64,000 nucleotides of DNA, from positions 22,365 to 86,364 of the forward strand of contig CAVRHV010000020.1 of assembly GCA_963721075.1 (NCBI GenBank), read 5' to 3'. The position numbers and the translations under genes are program-made. The stretch is from DATFVA01 sp963721075 (lineage in GTDB: Bacteria; Bacteroidota; Ignavibacteria; Ignavibacteriales; Ignavibacteriaceae). The notes beneath the pieces were generated by a model. It ran no database searches. It was not told where the DNA came from and worked only from the letters and a program-made list of their open reading frames with translations. Position 1 is the first letter of the stretch; every line of letters begins with the position of its first letter. Below, one piece after another: positions 27,942 to 38,326 of the stretch.

Positions 27942-29102
27942 TTAATCCTTCTTCTTTATTGTAATAAATAAAGTTGCAACCAGTGCACTTACCACGGCAG
28001 AGAGCATAAAAGGAACAACAGAACCGAATTCATCCCAGAGAAAACCTGCTAAAAATGATCCAAGCATAATTGAGAGACTCATGCACATCGTTAAGAGTCC
28101 TATTGCCGATCCCCGCTGTTCATCCGGAATCAAATCCGAAACCCATGCTTTTACAACCCCTTCCGTAGAGGCCGCATAAATTCCGTACAATGCAAATAAC
28201 AGCCAGATAAAATAGATATCAGGGTAAAGAGCAAAACCAAGATAAACTCCTGCAAATACATATAATCCCGCAATATATACTTTCTTCTTGCCCACCTTAT
28301 CCGCGTACTTCCCTACCGGATAAGAAACGGAAGCGTAGATAAGATTATAAAATATATATCCCCAAATAGCGAGGGTGGCAGAATTTGAAATATCCTTCGA
28401 CTTCAGAATCAAAAATACATCGCTGCTGTTCACAAGAGAAAATAAAGTAATCAGTAAGAGAATTATTTTGTACTGATGCGGTGCCGACTTCCAGAATTCA
28501 GAATAATTTCTCTTTGTAACTTTTTTGAATGAAGCAGGGTTATCCTTCACATAAAGAGTAAATGTTACTGCTATTACAGAAGGTGCAAATGCAACGAGGA
28601 AAATAAGTGTATAATTTCCGGGGAAGAAATGAAGAAGAATTAATGCTCCCACAGGACCCAGAGCCGCACCGAGAGTGTCCATTGCCCTGTGAAATCCGAA
28701 AACCGCTCCTGTCTGACCTTCGGCATATGTTGCAAGCAGAGCGTCCCTTGGGGCAGTACGGGCACCTTTTCCAACCCTGTCACTTATCCTTGATGCTATT
28801 ACAGCAGAAAGTGCAGGAAATAAACCGGGCAAAGGTTTAGATAACGCTGAGAGTGAATAACCAAGTACTACAAATACGGAGCGTTTCTTTAATTTATCAG
28901 ATAATCTTCCGAAATAACCTTTTAGAAGACCGGCAGTAACTTCGGCTGCCCCCTCAATAATTCCAACCAGAGCCATGGATGAGCCGAGTACGGCAGTAAG
29001 GAAAATAGGCGTGACCGGATACAGCATCTCACTTGCTATATCCGTGAACAAACTGATGAGACTTAAGATCAGTACCTGCCTGGGAATATTTTTCAGCTTC
29101 AT
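27942..29102 (-). CDS. MFS transporter
   Basis: This 386-residue protein has 12 predicted helices. It carries GYFGRLSDKLKKRSVFVVLG (the loop 2-3 MFS motif, about 62-81), DRVGKGARTAPRDALLATYA (about 109-128) and the second-half equivalent GKYADKVGKKKVYIAGLYV. This family of MFS carriers includes multidrug and sugar-phosphate-like exporters; the substrate is unknown. The gene faces the VPS10 gene and is divergent from tpiA, and the frame is complete. Confidence 0.88.
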   Translation of the reverse strand: MKLKNIPRQVLILSLISLFTDIASEMLYPVTPIFLTAVLGSSMALVGIIEGAAEVTAGLLKGYFGRLSDKLKKRSVFVVLGYSLSALSKPLPGLFPALSAVIASRISDRVGKGARTAPRDALLATYAEGQTGAVFGFHRAMDTLGAALGPVGALILLHFFPGNYTLIFLVAFAPSVIAVTFTLYVKDNPASFKKVTKRNYSEFWKSAPHQYKIILLLITLFSLVNSSDVFLILKSKDISNSATLAIWGYIFYNLIYASVSYPVGKYADKVGKKKVYIAGLYVFAGVYLGFALYPDIYFIWLLFALYGIYAASTEGVVKAWVSDLIPDEQRGSAIGLLTMCMSLSIMLGSFLAGFLWDEFGSVVPFMLSAVVSALVATLFITIKKKD

Positions 29103-29167
29103 TCCTTAAAAATATAATTATTCAAAGTATTAAAAAACAAAAGCTATCTCACAAATCCGGATGGACG

Positions 29168-29199
29168 TTTGAAGTAATTCATACTCTTTACTACTTTTG
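29168..29199 (+). promoter_or_regulatory. Bacteroidota-type promoter of tpiA
   Basis: TTTG (29168-29171), exactly 20 bases, then TACTTTTG (29192-29199) match TTTG-N20-TAnnTTTG. Transcription should start about 25 bases before the ATG at 29229. Confidence 0.75.
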
Positions 29200-29228
29200 A
29201 AGACACGATTAAAACGATTGAGGATGAA

Positions 29229-29984
29229 ATGCGCAAAAAAGTTATTGCCGGCAACTGGAAGATGCACTATGATCTTTCGGAATCTCAGAATCTTATTTCT
29301 AAACTTACATCAGGTCTGAGCGGGAAAAAATATAATTGTGATGTAATTATCTGCCCGCCTTTTACTTCTCTTAGTGAAGCCTCATCATTAATTAAAGATA
29401 CCCCGGTAAAACTTGGTGCGCAGAACATGTATTTCCAGGAGAGCGGTGCGTATACAGGAGAAATTTCAGCTAAAATGCTGAAGAGTGTCGGATGTGAATA
29501 CGTAATCCTCGGTCATTCTGAAAGGCGAACCATCTTCAAAGAATCTGACGGCCTTATCAATGAAAAGATCAAAGCTGCACTGAAAGCAGGATTAAAACCA
29601 ATTTTCTGCATAGGAGAGACACTGGAAGAAAGAGAAAACGGAAAAGAAAAAGAGGTATTAAAAAGGCAGCTTTCCGGCGGATTGGACGAGATTTCACTGG
29701 ATGAAATGAAACAGATCATTATTGCTTATGAACCTGTCTGGGCAATAGGAACGGGCAGAACAGCAACTCCTGCTCAGGCTGAAGAAATGCATGATTATAT
29801 CCGTAATTATATTCAGGATGATTTTAACACGGAGACTGCCGAAAATCTAATTATTCAGTACGGCGGAAGTGTTAAGCCGGATAATGCAAGGGAACTGCTT
29901 TCCCAGCAGAATATTGATGGTGCACTGGTCGGCGGAGCATGCCTGAAAGCTGATTCATTCATAGGTATAATTGAATCGGCATAA
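29229..29984 (+). CDS. tpiA: Triosephosphate isomerase
   Basis: This 251-residue TIM-barrel enzyme interconverts dihydroxyacetone phosphate and glyceraldehyde 3-phosphate in glycolysis. The catalytic Lys lies in NWKMHYD (about residue 11), the His in VILGHSERR (about 95) and the Glu in AYEPVWAIGTG (about 168). The phosphate-binding motifs YGGSVKPDN and GALVGGACL are at the end. Length and frame are normal. It has its own promoter at 29168. Confidence 0.97.
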   Translation: MRKKVIAGNWKMHYDLSESQNLISKLTSGLSGKKYNCDVIICPPFTSLSEASSLIKDTPVKLGAQNMYFQESGAYTGEISAKMLKSVGCEYVILGHSERRTIFKESDGLINEKIKAALKAGLKPIFCIGETLEERENGKEKEVLKRQLSGGLDEISLDEMKQIIIAYEPVWAIGTGRTATPAQAEEMHDYIRNYIQDDFNTETAENLIIQYGGSVKPDNARELLSQQNIDGALVGGACLKADSFIGIIESA

Positions 29985-30053
29985 GTGCTTATAAAGCAAA
30001 TCATTAAGAATTCAAAAATTCTTCGGTTTTAGGGCTTAATCCGTAAGATTTAC

Positions 30054-30085
30054 GTTGCTTTCCCCTCGTTTCTAACGTATATTTG
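30054..30085 (+). promoter_or_regulatory. Bacteroidota-type promoter of the GH2-like/smc operon
   Basis: GTTG (30054-30057), exactly 20 bases, then TATATTTG (30078-30085) fit the TTTG-N20-TAnnTTTG pattern. The -33 box has one mismatch. The leader before the ATG at 30125 would be about 33 bases. Confidence 0.7.
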
Positions 30086-30124
30086 TAGGTTTAATTGAAT
30101 ATATAAATAGGATAACAGATTCGG

Positions 30125-32719
30125 ATGGGATTCCCCAAATATATTTTCCTCACATCTATTATTTTTTTCCTTTTTCTTCCATTTACTCAGGCTCAGATTG
30201 TATTTAAGGAACTCCCCGGATACAGGATAGCCGACAATGATTCTCTTTTTTTTGATATCACCCCAAAACGGGAAATCATCCCTCTGAATGGAACATGGAA
30301 GGTTCATCCGGCCGATGATGAAAAAGCTCAGAAGGTTTCTGTTACTGTTCCTTCAGTTTTTCATGGTGAGGGTGAGCTCATTTTCGAAAAGAGTTTTACA
30401 ATACCTTTAGAAGATCTTAAAAGATACCAGATGAAACTTGTTTTCTTCGGTATAAATTATTCTGCAGATATCTCTGTTAACAAGAATATTATTTACAGGC
30501 ACCCCGGAGGAGAATTTCCTTTCCAGATTGATCTTCCGAAAGATATACTTAACACGGATAAAGCGAACGTACTTTCTGTAAAACTCTATTACAATCTTGA
30601 TTCAGAAAATACCATCCCGGTTCAGCAAAGATTTTTATTTCCGCATAATTACGGGGGAATAATCCGGGATGTTTACATCCACCTGATCCCGAATATCTCT
30701 TTGAGAGATATTAATATATCATACAGATATTTCCCCGGTTCTAAAAATGCTTCGATGCAGGTTAACTGCAGGGCCGAAAACAAGGAATTTTCAAGACCAG
30801 CAGACAGTCTTGCCGAAAATAGTGACCTGACATACAGAATAAACGTTACAGCTCCTGACGGCAGTATTCTTAAAAACCAGGTTGAATCTAAATTCAATCT
30901 CGTCCCGAATAAAGATAAAGTCCTCAGCAATAATTTTACAATCAGCAAGCCCGTGCTCTGGTCGGCTTCCAGTCCTTCTTCATATATAATCTCGCTTGAA
31001 ATATGGAAAGGAGATAGTCTCCTTGATGAATCCCGAAGAACAGCCGCAATTTATTCATTATCTACCGTAAAGGATTCACTAATATTTAACGGCGATGGTT
31101 TTGAAATGAAAGGCGTTACTTATATACCCTCTAACGGTGAATATGGAAACCTCGAATCTTACGCCGAAATGGAAAAAGATATTAGTCTGATCAAAGAAAC
31201 CGGATTTAATGCTGTGAGATTTGCCAAGGTTGTTCCGCATCCGTACCTTTTGAAATTATGTGAACGTTACGGGCTCCTGGCATTGATCGAACTGCCGGTT
31301 AATTCAATCCCGGAAGCACTGGCACAAAGCAGTAATTTTATCGAGAGAAGCAAAAACTTCCTGTTAAATTTCATACGCGGTTACAAACAATACAGTGCGG
31401 TTGCTGCTGTAGGACTGGGGAGCGGATATCTGCCGGATCTGGATGCACACATTCAGCTGATTAACCGGCTTGACAATGATCTTAAAAGTAACTGGAATAT
31501 TTTATCCTATGCCTCTTTTGCTGACCTTAATATTGAACCCATCGACAGTCTGGATTTCTATGGTATCGAGCTGTTAAATACTCCCCCGGGTGATATAACA
31601 GACGTAATCGATACATTAAAATCGGTTATCGGCGGAGGCAGGGTATTTATAAGCTCAGCAACGTATACAGTCAATGCAGGCAACACCGACGGATATATAA
31701 ATAAATATTCTTATGAGGCGCAGGCAAAGTACTTTGAGGAAATAATAAACTACTCTCTTAATAACAACCTGGCGGGTTTCTTCATTAATTCGATGTTTGA
31801 TTATGAAGGAGACTACCCTTCACTGATAAACGGATACAGCAAAGACAATATATATAATGTCGGCATAGCGGCATCTAACAGCAATACGAACAGATTAGCT
31901 TACAAAGTAGTATATGCAAAACTCCATAACATCGAAGCAGTAACTATACCTATAGGCAGCAAGAAAGATAATGCTCCTATGGTATTCATTATTTTCGGAT
32001 TGTTTCTTGCGCTGGTAATGGGAGTACTGGTGAACTCAGGAAGAAAATTCCGGGAGGATTCATCGCGCGCGCTGCTGCGGCCGTATAATTTTTATGCTGA
32101 TGTACGGGATCAGAGAATAATGTCGGGTTATCATTCAACAATTCTGGGATTTGTAATTGCAGCAATACTGGCATTGTTGATCAGCAACATACTTTTCTTC
32201 CTGAGAGATAGTATACTGGTTGAAAGGATTATACTTTCTTTCGGCAGTCCAAAACTGCTCTCTATTTTCAGCTACCTTGCATGGCATCCCGTGCTTTCCC
32301 TTATCTGGCTTACCCTGATATTTTTAATATTTGTACCTCTTCTGGCAATAATAATAAAGGCAGCATCATTTTTCGTAAGGACCAAAGTATATATCTCAAG
32401 TATTTATTATACCACTATCTGGTCCCTTCTTCCGATGGTTCTGCTCATTCCCGTAGGGATTATCCTTTACCGAATGCTTTCCGCCGACGTAGCAAATGCA
32501 TATATATATGCGGGACTGATTTTATTTTTGTTATGGTCCTTCTACAGGCTTATTAAAGGTATTTATGTAATCTTCGATGTAAATCCCGGGACAGTATATT
32601 TTTACAGCATATTACTGGTCATATTAATCGTCGGAGGTTTCATACTTTACTACCAGGTAACAAATTCAGTAATTGATTATATGAAAATTGTTTTTTCCCA
32701 ATTTAATGGTCAGGCATAA
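30125..32719 (+). CDS. GH2-like fold protein fused to a multi-pass membrane domain, probably catalytically dead
   Basis: A signal peptide (about 1-24) precedes a GH2-type jelly-roll (about 50-200, with DVYIHLIPNISLRDINISY), an Ig-like domain, and a TIM-barrel-like region (about 330-600; FEMKGVTYIPSNGEYGNLES, LKLCERYGLLALIELPVN). The acid/base Glu expected after an Asn (as in GNE motifs) is absent: the region reads AVGLGSGYLPD. The strand where the nucleophile should sit reads FISSATYTV and also lacks Glu. From about residue 616 to 864 come six or seven hydrophobic helices. It is probably a membrane-tethered pseudoenzyme that binds glycan. smc begins 2 bases after its stop, so the two are likely co-transcribed. 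Confidence 0.68.
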   Translation: MGFPKYIFLTSIIFFLFLPFTQAQIVFKELPGYRIADNDSLFFDITPKREIIPLNGTWKVHPADDEKAQKVSVTVPSVFHGEGELIFEKSFTIPLEDLKRYQMKLVFFGINYSADISVNKNIIYRHPGGEFPFQIDLPKDILNTDKANVLSVKLYYNLDSENTIPVQQRFLFPHNYGGIIRDVYIHLIPNISLRDINISYRYFPGSKNASMQVNCRAENKEFSRPADSLAENSDLTYRINVTAPDGSILKNQVESKFNLVPNKDKVLSNNFTISKPVLWSASSPSSYIISLEIWKGDSLLDESRRTAAIYSLSTVKDSLIFNGDGFEMKGVTYIPSNGEYGNLESYAEMEKDISLIKETGFNAVRFAKVVPHPYLLKLCERYGLLALIELPVNSIPEALAQSSNFIERSKNFLLNFIRGYKQYSAVAAVGLGSGYLPDLDAHIQLINRLDNDLKSNWNILSYASFADLNIEPIDSLDFYGIELLNTPPGDITDVIDTLKSVIGGGRVFISSATYTVNAGNTDGYINKYSYEAQAKYFEEIINYSLNNNLAGFFINSMFDYEGDYPSLINGYSKDNIYNVGIAASNSNTNRLAYKVVYAKLHNIEAVTIPIGSKKDNAPMVFIIFGLFLALVMGVLVNSGRKFREDSSRALLRPYNFYADVRDQRIMSGYHSTILGFVIAAILALLISNILFFLRDSILVERIILSFGSPKLLSIFSYLAWHPVLSLIWLTLIFLIFVPLLAIIIKAASFFVRTKVYISSIYYTTIWSLLPMVLLIPVGIILYRMLSADVANAYIYAGLILFLLWSFYRLIKGIYVIFDVNPGTVYFYSILLVILIVGGFILYYQVTNSVIDYMKIVFSQFNGQA

Positions 32720-32721
32720 GA

Positions 32722-35700
32722 TTGTATTTATCCAAACTTGAAATACTTGGTTTTAAATCGTTCGCACAAAAAACAAACGTAAATTTTAACGAAGGTGTAA
32801 CTTCCATCGTTGGGCCTAACGGATGCGGAAAAACCAATATAGTAGACTCTATAAGATGGGTACTCGGAGAGCAGCGCAGCGGTGCACTCAGAAGCGATAA
32901 GATGGAAAACGTCATCTTTAACGGAACTTCGGCGAAAAAACCGATGGGTATGGCGGAAGTTTCCCTTACAATTCACAATAATAAGGGTGTTCTTCCCACT
33001 GAATATACAGACGTTACAATCACCAGAAGAATTTTCCGCTCCGGTGAAAGTGAATACCTGCTGAACAAAAACATCTGCCGGCTCAAAGACATAACCAACC
33101 TTTTTATGGATACCGGTATAGGTGCAAATGCTTACTCAGTGATCGAGCTGAAAATGGTTGAGACGATCCTCAGTAATAAAGCAGATGAGAGACGCACCAT
33201 GTTTGAAGAGGCGGCGGGCGTAAATAAATATAAACTCAGAAGAAGACTTGCATTAAGAAAACTCGATGAGGTAAAGGCCGATCTTACAAGAGTAAATGAT
33301 ATAGTTGCCGAAGTCCAGAAGAAAGTTAATTCGCTTGAAAGACAGGCCAAAAGAGCTGATAAATACAACAGGATCTCATCATCTCTGAGAGAACTTGAGC
33401 TTGACCTGGCAGAGCGCGAGTATGCATTATATCTATTGCAGAAAGAGGAAGCGCGAAGTTCAAAAGAAAACAACCTGCAGAAGAAAATCTCTTTCGAATC
33501 AGAGTTATCCAAACTAAACGATGAACTTAAAGCGGTAAAACTCAATCTTACAGAAGCCGAGAATGTTCTTAAAAGTAAAAGAGCCGAATTAACTTTAAAG
33601 ACAGAAACCATATTTAAAGCAGAAAATCAGCTCTCCGTCTCACAAGAACGTAAAACATCGCTTGAAAAAAATATCGGCAGATATAAAGAAGAGCTTGTGG
33701 AGTTAAACACCCGCCTCCGGGAAGCCGGGGAACTTATCGATGAGAGTACAAAGCTTATTGCAGATTTCGAAAATGATGTCACGAATAAAGAAAATGAGAA
33801 AGCCGGTATTGAGAACAGAGTTCAGAGTTTAAGGAAACTCATTGAAGAGAAGCGTGAGAAACTAAGAGATCAGGCCGAAATACAGCTCGAAAAGTTTAAA
33901 GAACTTACGGGCAGGGAAAATGAACTCTCGAACCTGGAAAAGTCGCTTGACACAAAAAACGAGGCTATAAATAAACTTAACAAGAGGATACAGTCGCTCA
34001 CCGGAAACATCGCCAAAACAGTAGGATTTATTGAAGAACTGGGAGATGAGAAAACCGAACTCGAGCGTAAACTGGCTGAATCCGAGCAGGTCTATTCCCG
34101 CAAGCAGAAAGAAAAAGAGGATCTTGAAAAGGAATTATCATCTCTTAAGACAAAGGAGCTTGAAGGCAGGGGATACATAAATACTCTGAGCGAGAAAATA
34201 AATTTCATACAAACACTGATCGAAAATCTGGAAGGTGTTTCAAAGGGCTCGAAGGCTCTGCTGGAAAATGATGAATGGGCAAAAGGAGATAAAAACCTGC
34301 TGGCTCATATAGGGAATACTTCGGATGAATACCGTTTTGCCGTGGAAGCATCTCTTCGCGGCGATATCAATAATATTCTGGTTGAATCGATAGATGACCT
34401 TATGAACGGTATAAACTATCTTCGTGAAAACGAGATAGGCAAGGCAGCTTTTTATGTTAAAGATACTGAAGAGATTAAAAAGAAGAGTCTGCTGGATAAG
34501 CTCAGGGATTTTTCGCTTAACCGGAAGAGAAAACAGCTTGCTAAAGAACAGGGCTTTAAGAACTGGACTTACGAACTGATCCAGACGGATAATAAATGGG
34601 AATCTTTCTTCAGGAATCGTCTCTTTTATACCGCAATCGTGGAAGATCTGGACACAGCATTTACTCTTTCAAAAAAATATTCCGATTTTAATTTTGTAAC
34701 ACTCCAGGGTGATTTTATATCAGGCAATGGTCTGATTGAAGCCGGGTCAGCCCCGCGGCTCGATGATTCACTTTTCGGAAGAATGAAGCTGCTGGAGAAT
34801 CTCAAACAGGAACTTCCGCAAAAAGAAAAAGAATTATACGCTCTTCAGGATAAGATATCTGAGACTGAGGGACTTATTGAAAAGATCGATCTGAAGGTCC
34901 TCTCCGAACAGGGACGGATGATCGTAAATGACTTATCGAATGTCGAAAAACAAATTGCCCAGTTCGAATTTGAAAAACAAAAAGCTGCAGATGATATTGA
35001 AAAAGCGCGGACAGAAATACAGGAGCTTGCGGCTGATTCAAACAGACTTGATACCGAGAAGAACAATCTCCAGGAACTGATTGAGAAACTGCAAGGCGAA
35101 AAATTAAAAGCCGATCAGATCAGAGAAGATCTTGAAGCAGATTTCCGGTCATCCAGGGAAGAGTTCGAAGAGCTTGTAAAAAATCAGAATCTCCTCAACC
35201 TGGAACTGGAAAGAGTACTCGGAGAAAAAAAGAACACGCTGAATTCTATTGACCGCGCAAAGGATTCGATCGATACAATAAAGAAAACAATTGTTAAAAG
35301 AGAAGCAGATATATCCGCATTCGAAGAGGAAATTCTTACCCTGAACAGCATCATTGAAGAAAAAACAAATGAAACCGATGAGCTTAAAGGTGAAAAAGCG
35401 GTATTGATCAGGGAAGAGGAAGAACTTGATTCAGCCTATAGTGAAATACAGAATCAGATAAACGAGCTGGAAGAAAAACAGAATTTTTACAGGAAAGAAC
35501 GCGAACTGGTTTCGGATGCCATACACGCAAGTGAGATTAAAATAAACGAGCTCGGAATTAAAATCGGTAATCTTGAGGAACACATCCAGGAAAACTATTC
35601 AGTTAAAATTGAACGGAAATCTTTTGATGACCTTGCAGAGTTCGATTTTAAGTCAAGGTCCGAAGAGGTTCATTCACTTAAACAGCAGGTTAAAAACCTG

Positions 35701-36318
35701 GGACCAATAAACCTCCTCGCATATTCTGAGTTTGAAGAGGAGAAGCAGAGATTCGAATTTTTAACCAAACAAAGAGACGACCTGATAGAATCCGAAAGAG
35801 ATGTTATAAAGACCATTGAAGAAATAAACATTACAGCTCAGCAGTTGTTTAAGGATACTTTTGATAAGATCAGGGAAAACTTCATCAATATTTTCCGGGG
35901 ACTGTTTAACCCGGGAGATGAAGCTGATCTCAGGATAGAGGAGGATGCAGATCCGCTTGAGGCGAAGATAGAGATCATAGCTAAGCCTAAAGGCAAACGC
36001 CCAACATCAATTGACCTGCTGTCGGGAGGTGAAAAAACCCTGACGGCAATTGCGTTGTTGTTTGCAATTTACCTGGTAAAACCCAGTCCTTTCTGTATTC
36101 TGGATGAAATTGATGCACCTCTTGATGATGCAAATATTGACAGGTTTACAAAGATAATACGCGACTTTAGCAAAGACACCCAGTTCATAGTAGTTACCCA
36201 TAATAAACGCACTATGGAAGCAGCAGATACTATGTACGGCGTAACAATGCAGGAGGAAGGAATTTCAAAGCTGGTTAGTGTAAGATTCAATGAGGATCTG
36301 AATTTTGCAAGTGCGTAG
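32722..36318 (+). CDS. smc: Chromosome segregation protein SMC
   Basis: This 1,198-residue protein has the full SMC layout. Walker A is GPNGCGKTN at residues 31-39 in the N-terminal head. Long coiled coils run about 170-500 and 690-1000. The hinge lies about 500-660 (EGVSKGSKALLEN at its start). The C-terminal head has signature LLSGGEKT (about 1094) and Walker B CILDEIDAPLDD. SMC condenses and resolves chromosomes together with ScpA/ScpB, which are not in this window. The start is TTG, three codons' distance from nothing else usable, and lies 2 bases after the previous stop, which suggests translational coupling. The frame is intact. Confidence 0.96.
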   Translation: MYLSKLEILGFKSFAQKTNVNFNEGVTSIVGPNGCGKTNIVDSIRWVLGEQRSGALRSDKMENVIFNGTSAKKPMGMAEVSLTIHNNKGVLPTEYTDVTITRRIFRSGESEYLLNKNICRLKDITNLFMDTGIGANAYSVIELKMVETILSNKADERRTMFEEAAGVNKYKLRRRLALRKLDEVKADLTRVNDIVAEVQKKVNSLERQAKRADKYNRISSSLRELELDLAEREYALYLLQKEEARSSKENNLQKKISFESELSKLNDELKAVKLNLTEAENVLKSKRAELTLKTETIFKAENQLSVSQERKTSLEKNIGRYKEELVELNTRLREAGELIDESTKLIADFENDVTNKENEKAGIENRVQSLRKLIEEKREKLRDQAEIQLEKFKELTGRENELSNLEKSLDTKNEAINKLNKRIQSLTGNIAKTVGFIEELGDEKTELERKLAESEQVYSRKQKEKEDLEKELSSLKTKELEGRGYINTLSEKINFIQTLIENLEGVSKGSKALLENDEWAKGDKNLLAHIGNTSDEYRFAVEASLRGDINNILVESIDDLMNGINYLRENEIGKAAFYVKDTEEIKKKSLLDKLRDFSLNRKRKQLAKEQGFKNWTYELIQTDNKWESFFRNRLFYTAIVEDLDTAFTLSKKYSDFNFVTLQGDFISGNGLIEAGSAPRLDDSLFGRMKLLENLKQELPQKEKELYALQDKISETEGLIEKIDLKVLSEQGRMIVNDLSNVEKQIAQFEFEKQKAADDIEKARTEIQELAADSNRLDTEKNNLQELIEKLQGEKLKADQIREDLEADFRSSREEFEELVKNQNLLNLELERVLGEKKNTLNSIDRAKDSIDTIKKTIVKREADISAFEEEILTLNSIIEEKTNETDELKGEKAVLIREEEELDSAYSEIQNQINELEEKQNFYRKERELVSDAIHASEIKINELGIKIGNLEEHIQENYSVKIERKSFDDLAEFDFKSRSEEVHSLKQQVKNLGPINLLAYSEFEEEKQRFEFLTKQRDDLIESERDVIKTIEEINITAQQLFKDTFDKIRENFINIFRGLFNPGDEADLRIEEDADPLEAKIEIIAKPKGKRPTSIDLLSGGEKTLTAIALLFAIYLVKPSPFCILDEIDAPLDDANIDRFTKIIRDFSKDTQFIVVTHNKRTMEAADTMYGVTMQEEGISKLVSVRFNEDLNFASA

Positions 36319-36358
36319 CTTTCATTCTTCCTGTCCGGTTCATGCCCGGCCGCTTCGC

Positions 36359-38326
36359 ATGATGAAATTGCTCCGGTTTGTTCTCCTGTTCATGATCTCT
36401 GCTTTTTTAAATACCTCATCTGCTCAGTGGGCCAATAATCCGGCTGAAAATACTCAGGCAGCATTTGACCTGGCTGACCCGATAAATATTTCAGCAGTAA
36501 GTGATCAGAATGGAGGCGCTTTCATTTTCTGGGAGGATAATGTAACAGGTTTGCAGAATGAAGTTAGATTTATGCACATAGATCCGGGCGGCGATATAAG
36601 TTTCAGGGCAGATGGAAAAAGAATTTCTGAAAAGATAGGTGATCAGGTAAATCCTGCCGCCATCGCCGCAGGCAGAAATGCGGCAGTTATTGCATGGAAA
36701 GATTTCTCAAGCTCAAAAACAGGAGATCTTTTTGTTCAGAAAGTCAACTCCGGAGGTACAAGTCTCTGGAAACAGGAAGGAATAAAAATAAACAGACTAA
36801 AAAAAGAAATAAGCGATTATTCTCTGTGCGCAGATTCGAAAAATGAAGTGTTTGTAACTTATCTTTCCAGGGAACCCGGACAGGTTCTCAATACACATAT
36901 AATGCTGCAGAAAATATCGCCTGACGGCAGAATCCTTTTCGATTCAACCGGTCTCACTGTCTCATCCTCTCCGAACAGCAAGCTTACACCTTCTGTTCTG
37001 CCCGACGATTCAGGAGGAGTTTATGTTTTCTGGCTTGAAAGTTCCGGAAGCCGGGAAATTATATTATCACAGCATTATGATAAAGCCGGAAAAGCATTGT
37101 GGGGGAAAAAACCGGTCACTGTTACTGATAATAATCTTAATGTTATATCCTTTACCGCGATAAACGCTGACAAAGACATTTATATCGCATATCAGGTTCT
37201 GAAAAAAAACAAAGCTGTTTATCATCAGCTCATAAATTACAAAGGAAAATTACTCTGGGGTAAGAACGGCAGACTATGTTCCATTATGGAGAGTATACAG
37301 TCGATGCCCCAGATGATAACTTCAGGGACTTCCCTGATCTTATCCTGGACCAATGAAAAAAATAACGATAAGAACATTTACATACAGAAATACGACAGAA
37401 CCGGTAAACCTCAATGGATGACCGGGGGTCTTCCTGTAATCCGTATGAATGGTGATCAGTTCGGACAGAGATTAATTCCCGATGATCATAACGGTGCTAT
37501 TATTGCCTGGCTTGACCGCAGAGCCGTTTCGGTAACAGGTAATATTTATTCGCAGAGGGTAACTGCAGACGGCCGTTTAATGTGGGATAGTACCGGTCTG
37601 GCAATCGGTTCGTATTTTAATACACCCAAAAGTTACCTTAATTTACTCCCGGACGGAAGCGGAGGGGCCATTGCCGTTTTCAAGGAGAAAAGAAACAGCA
37701 GGAACGGAATATACGTACAGAAAATATTCAGTACAGGAACCTTCGTTTCCCAGATCATCGGGTTCGATGCGGGAATAGTCTCTGACTCCATTAAGATTTC
37801 CTGGTATTCGGCAAACGAAATACCTCAGAGTGCCTATGAAATAGAGAGGTGTATGCAGACTGATACAGGCAATACTGACTGGCAGAAACTCGCTGTAATC
37901 AGTTCGAACAGCAGTCTGTCGGCTAATTATTATGAATATTATGATAATCCCGATACATCAGGAACCCTTTACTATCGCGTTGTTTTAGTCGATAATTCAG
38001 GCAATACACAGGCATCTGACATTTCGAGGGTTACTTATCTTGAATCGGCTGATTATATAATCGTTACTCAGAATAATCCAAACCCGTTTTCGGATTCTAC
38101 CGTTATAAAGTTTTATCTGCCGGAGGAATCAAATGTAAAGATCGAGTTCTTTGATAATCATATCGAAAAGATCGACGAGATCAGAAACAGGTTTCCGGCG
38201 GGTGAGAATAGTGTGACATTCACGGCTAACAACAGGCAGCCCGGTATTTATTTTTACAAGTTCGAGAGCGGCAGCTTCGTTGAAGTTAAAAAAATGGTTT
38301 TGACTAAACTGGTAAAGAATGGATAA
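36359..38326 (+). CDS. Secreted protein with T9SS type A sorting tail
   Basis: The start at 36359 gives a signal peptide (MMKLLRFVLLFMISAFLNTS); a start at 36305 would overlap smc by 14 bases and prepend 18 unsuitable residues. The body has several repeats of a beta-propeller-like type (for example NGGAFIFWEDNVTGLQNEVR, HNGAIIAWLDRRA), then a sorting domain that begins NNPNPFSDSTVIKFYLP and ends VEVKKMVLTKLVKNG. It is probably exported by type IX secretion to the surface. Function is unknown. It overlaps the next gene by 8 bases and follows smc. Confidence 0.78.
   Translation: MMKLLRFVLLFMISAFLNTSSAQWANNPAENTQAAFDLADPINISAVSDQNGGAFIFWEDNVTGLQNEVRFMHIDPGGDISFRADGKRISEKIGDQVNPAAIAAGRNAAVIAWKDFSSSKTGDLFVQKVNSGGTSLWKQEGIKINRLKKEISDYSLCADSKNEVFVTYLSREPGQVLNTHIMLQKISPDGRILFDSTGLTVSSSPNSKLTPSVLPDDSGGVYVFWLESSGSREIILSQHYDKAGKALWGKKPVTVTDNNLNVISFTAINADKDIYIAYQVLKKNKAVYHQLINYKGKLLWGKNGRLCSIMESIQSMPQMITSGTSLILSWTNEKNNDKNIYIQKYDRTGKPQWMTGGLPVIRMNGDQFGQRLIPDDHNGAIIAWLDRRAVSVTGNIYSQRVTADGRLMWDSTGLAIGSYFNTPKSYLNLLPDGSGGAIAVFKEKRNSRNGIYVQKIFSTGTFVSQIIGFDAGIVSDSIKISWYSANEIPQSAYEIERCMQTDTGNTDWQKLAVISSNSSLSANYYEYYDNPDTSGTLYYRVVLVDNSGNTQASDISRVTYLESADYIIVTQNNPNPFSDSTVIKFYLPEESNVKIEFFDNHIEKIDEIRNRFPAGENSVTFTANNRQPGIYFYKFESGSFVEVKKMVLTKLVKNG

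Noticed and set aside
29141..29215. Possible fourth copy of the MITE upstream of tpiA
   Set aside because: AAGCTATCTCACAA and TTTTGAAGACACG resemble the ends only loosely; the segment is better explained as the tpiA promoter.
30006..30023. Hairpin AAGAATT-CAAA-AATTCTT after tpiA
   Set aside because: Short, AT-rich and without a T-run, so not called a terminator.
33132..33611. Antisense reading frame inside smc
   Set aside because: Ser/Phe-rich shadow of a coiled-coil gene; no start signal or homology.
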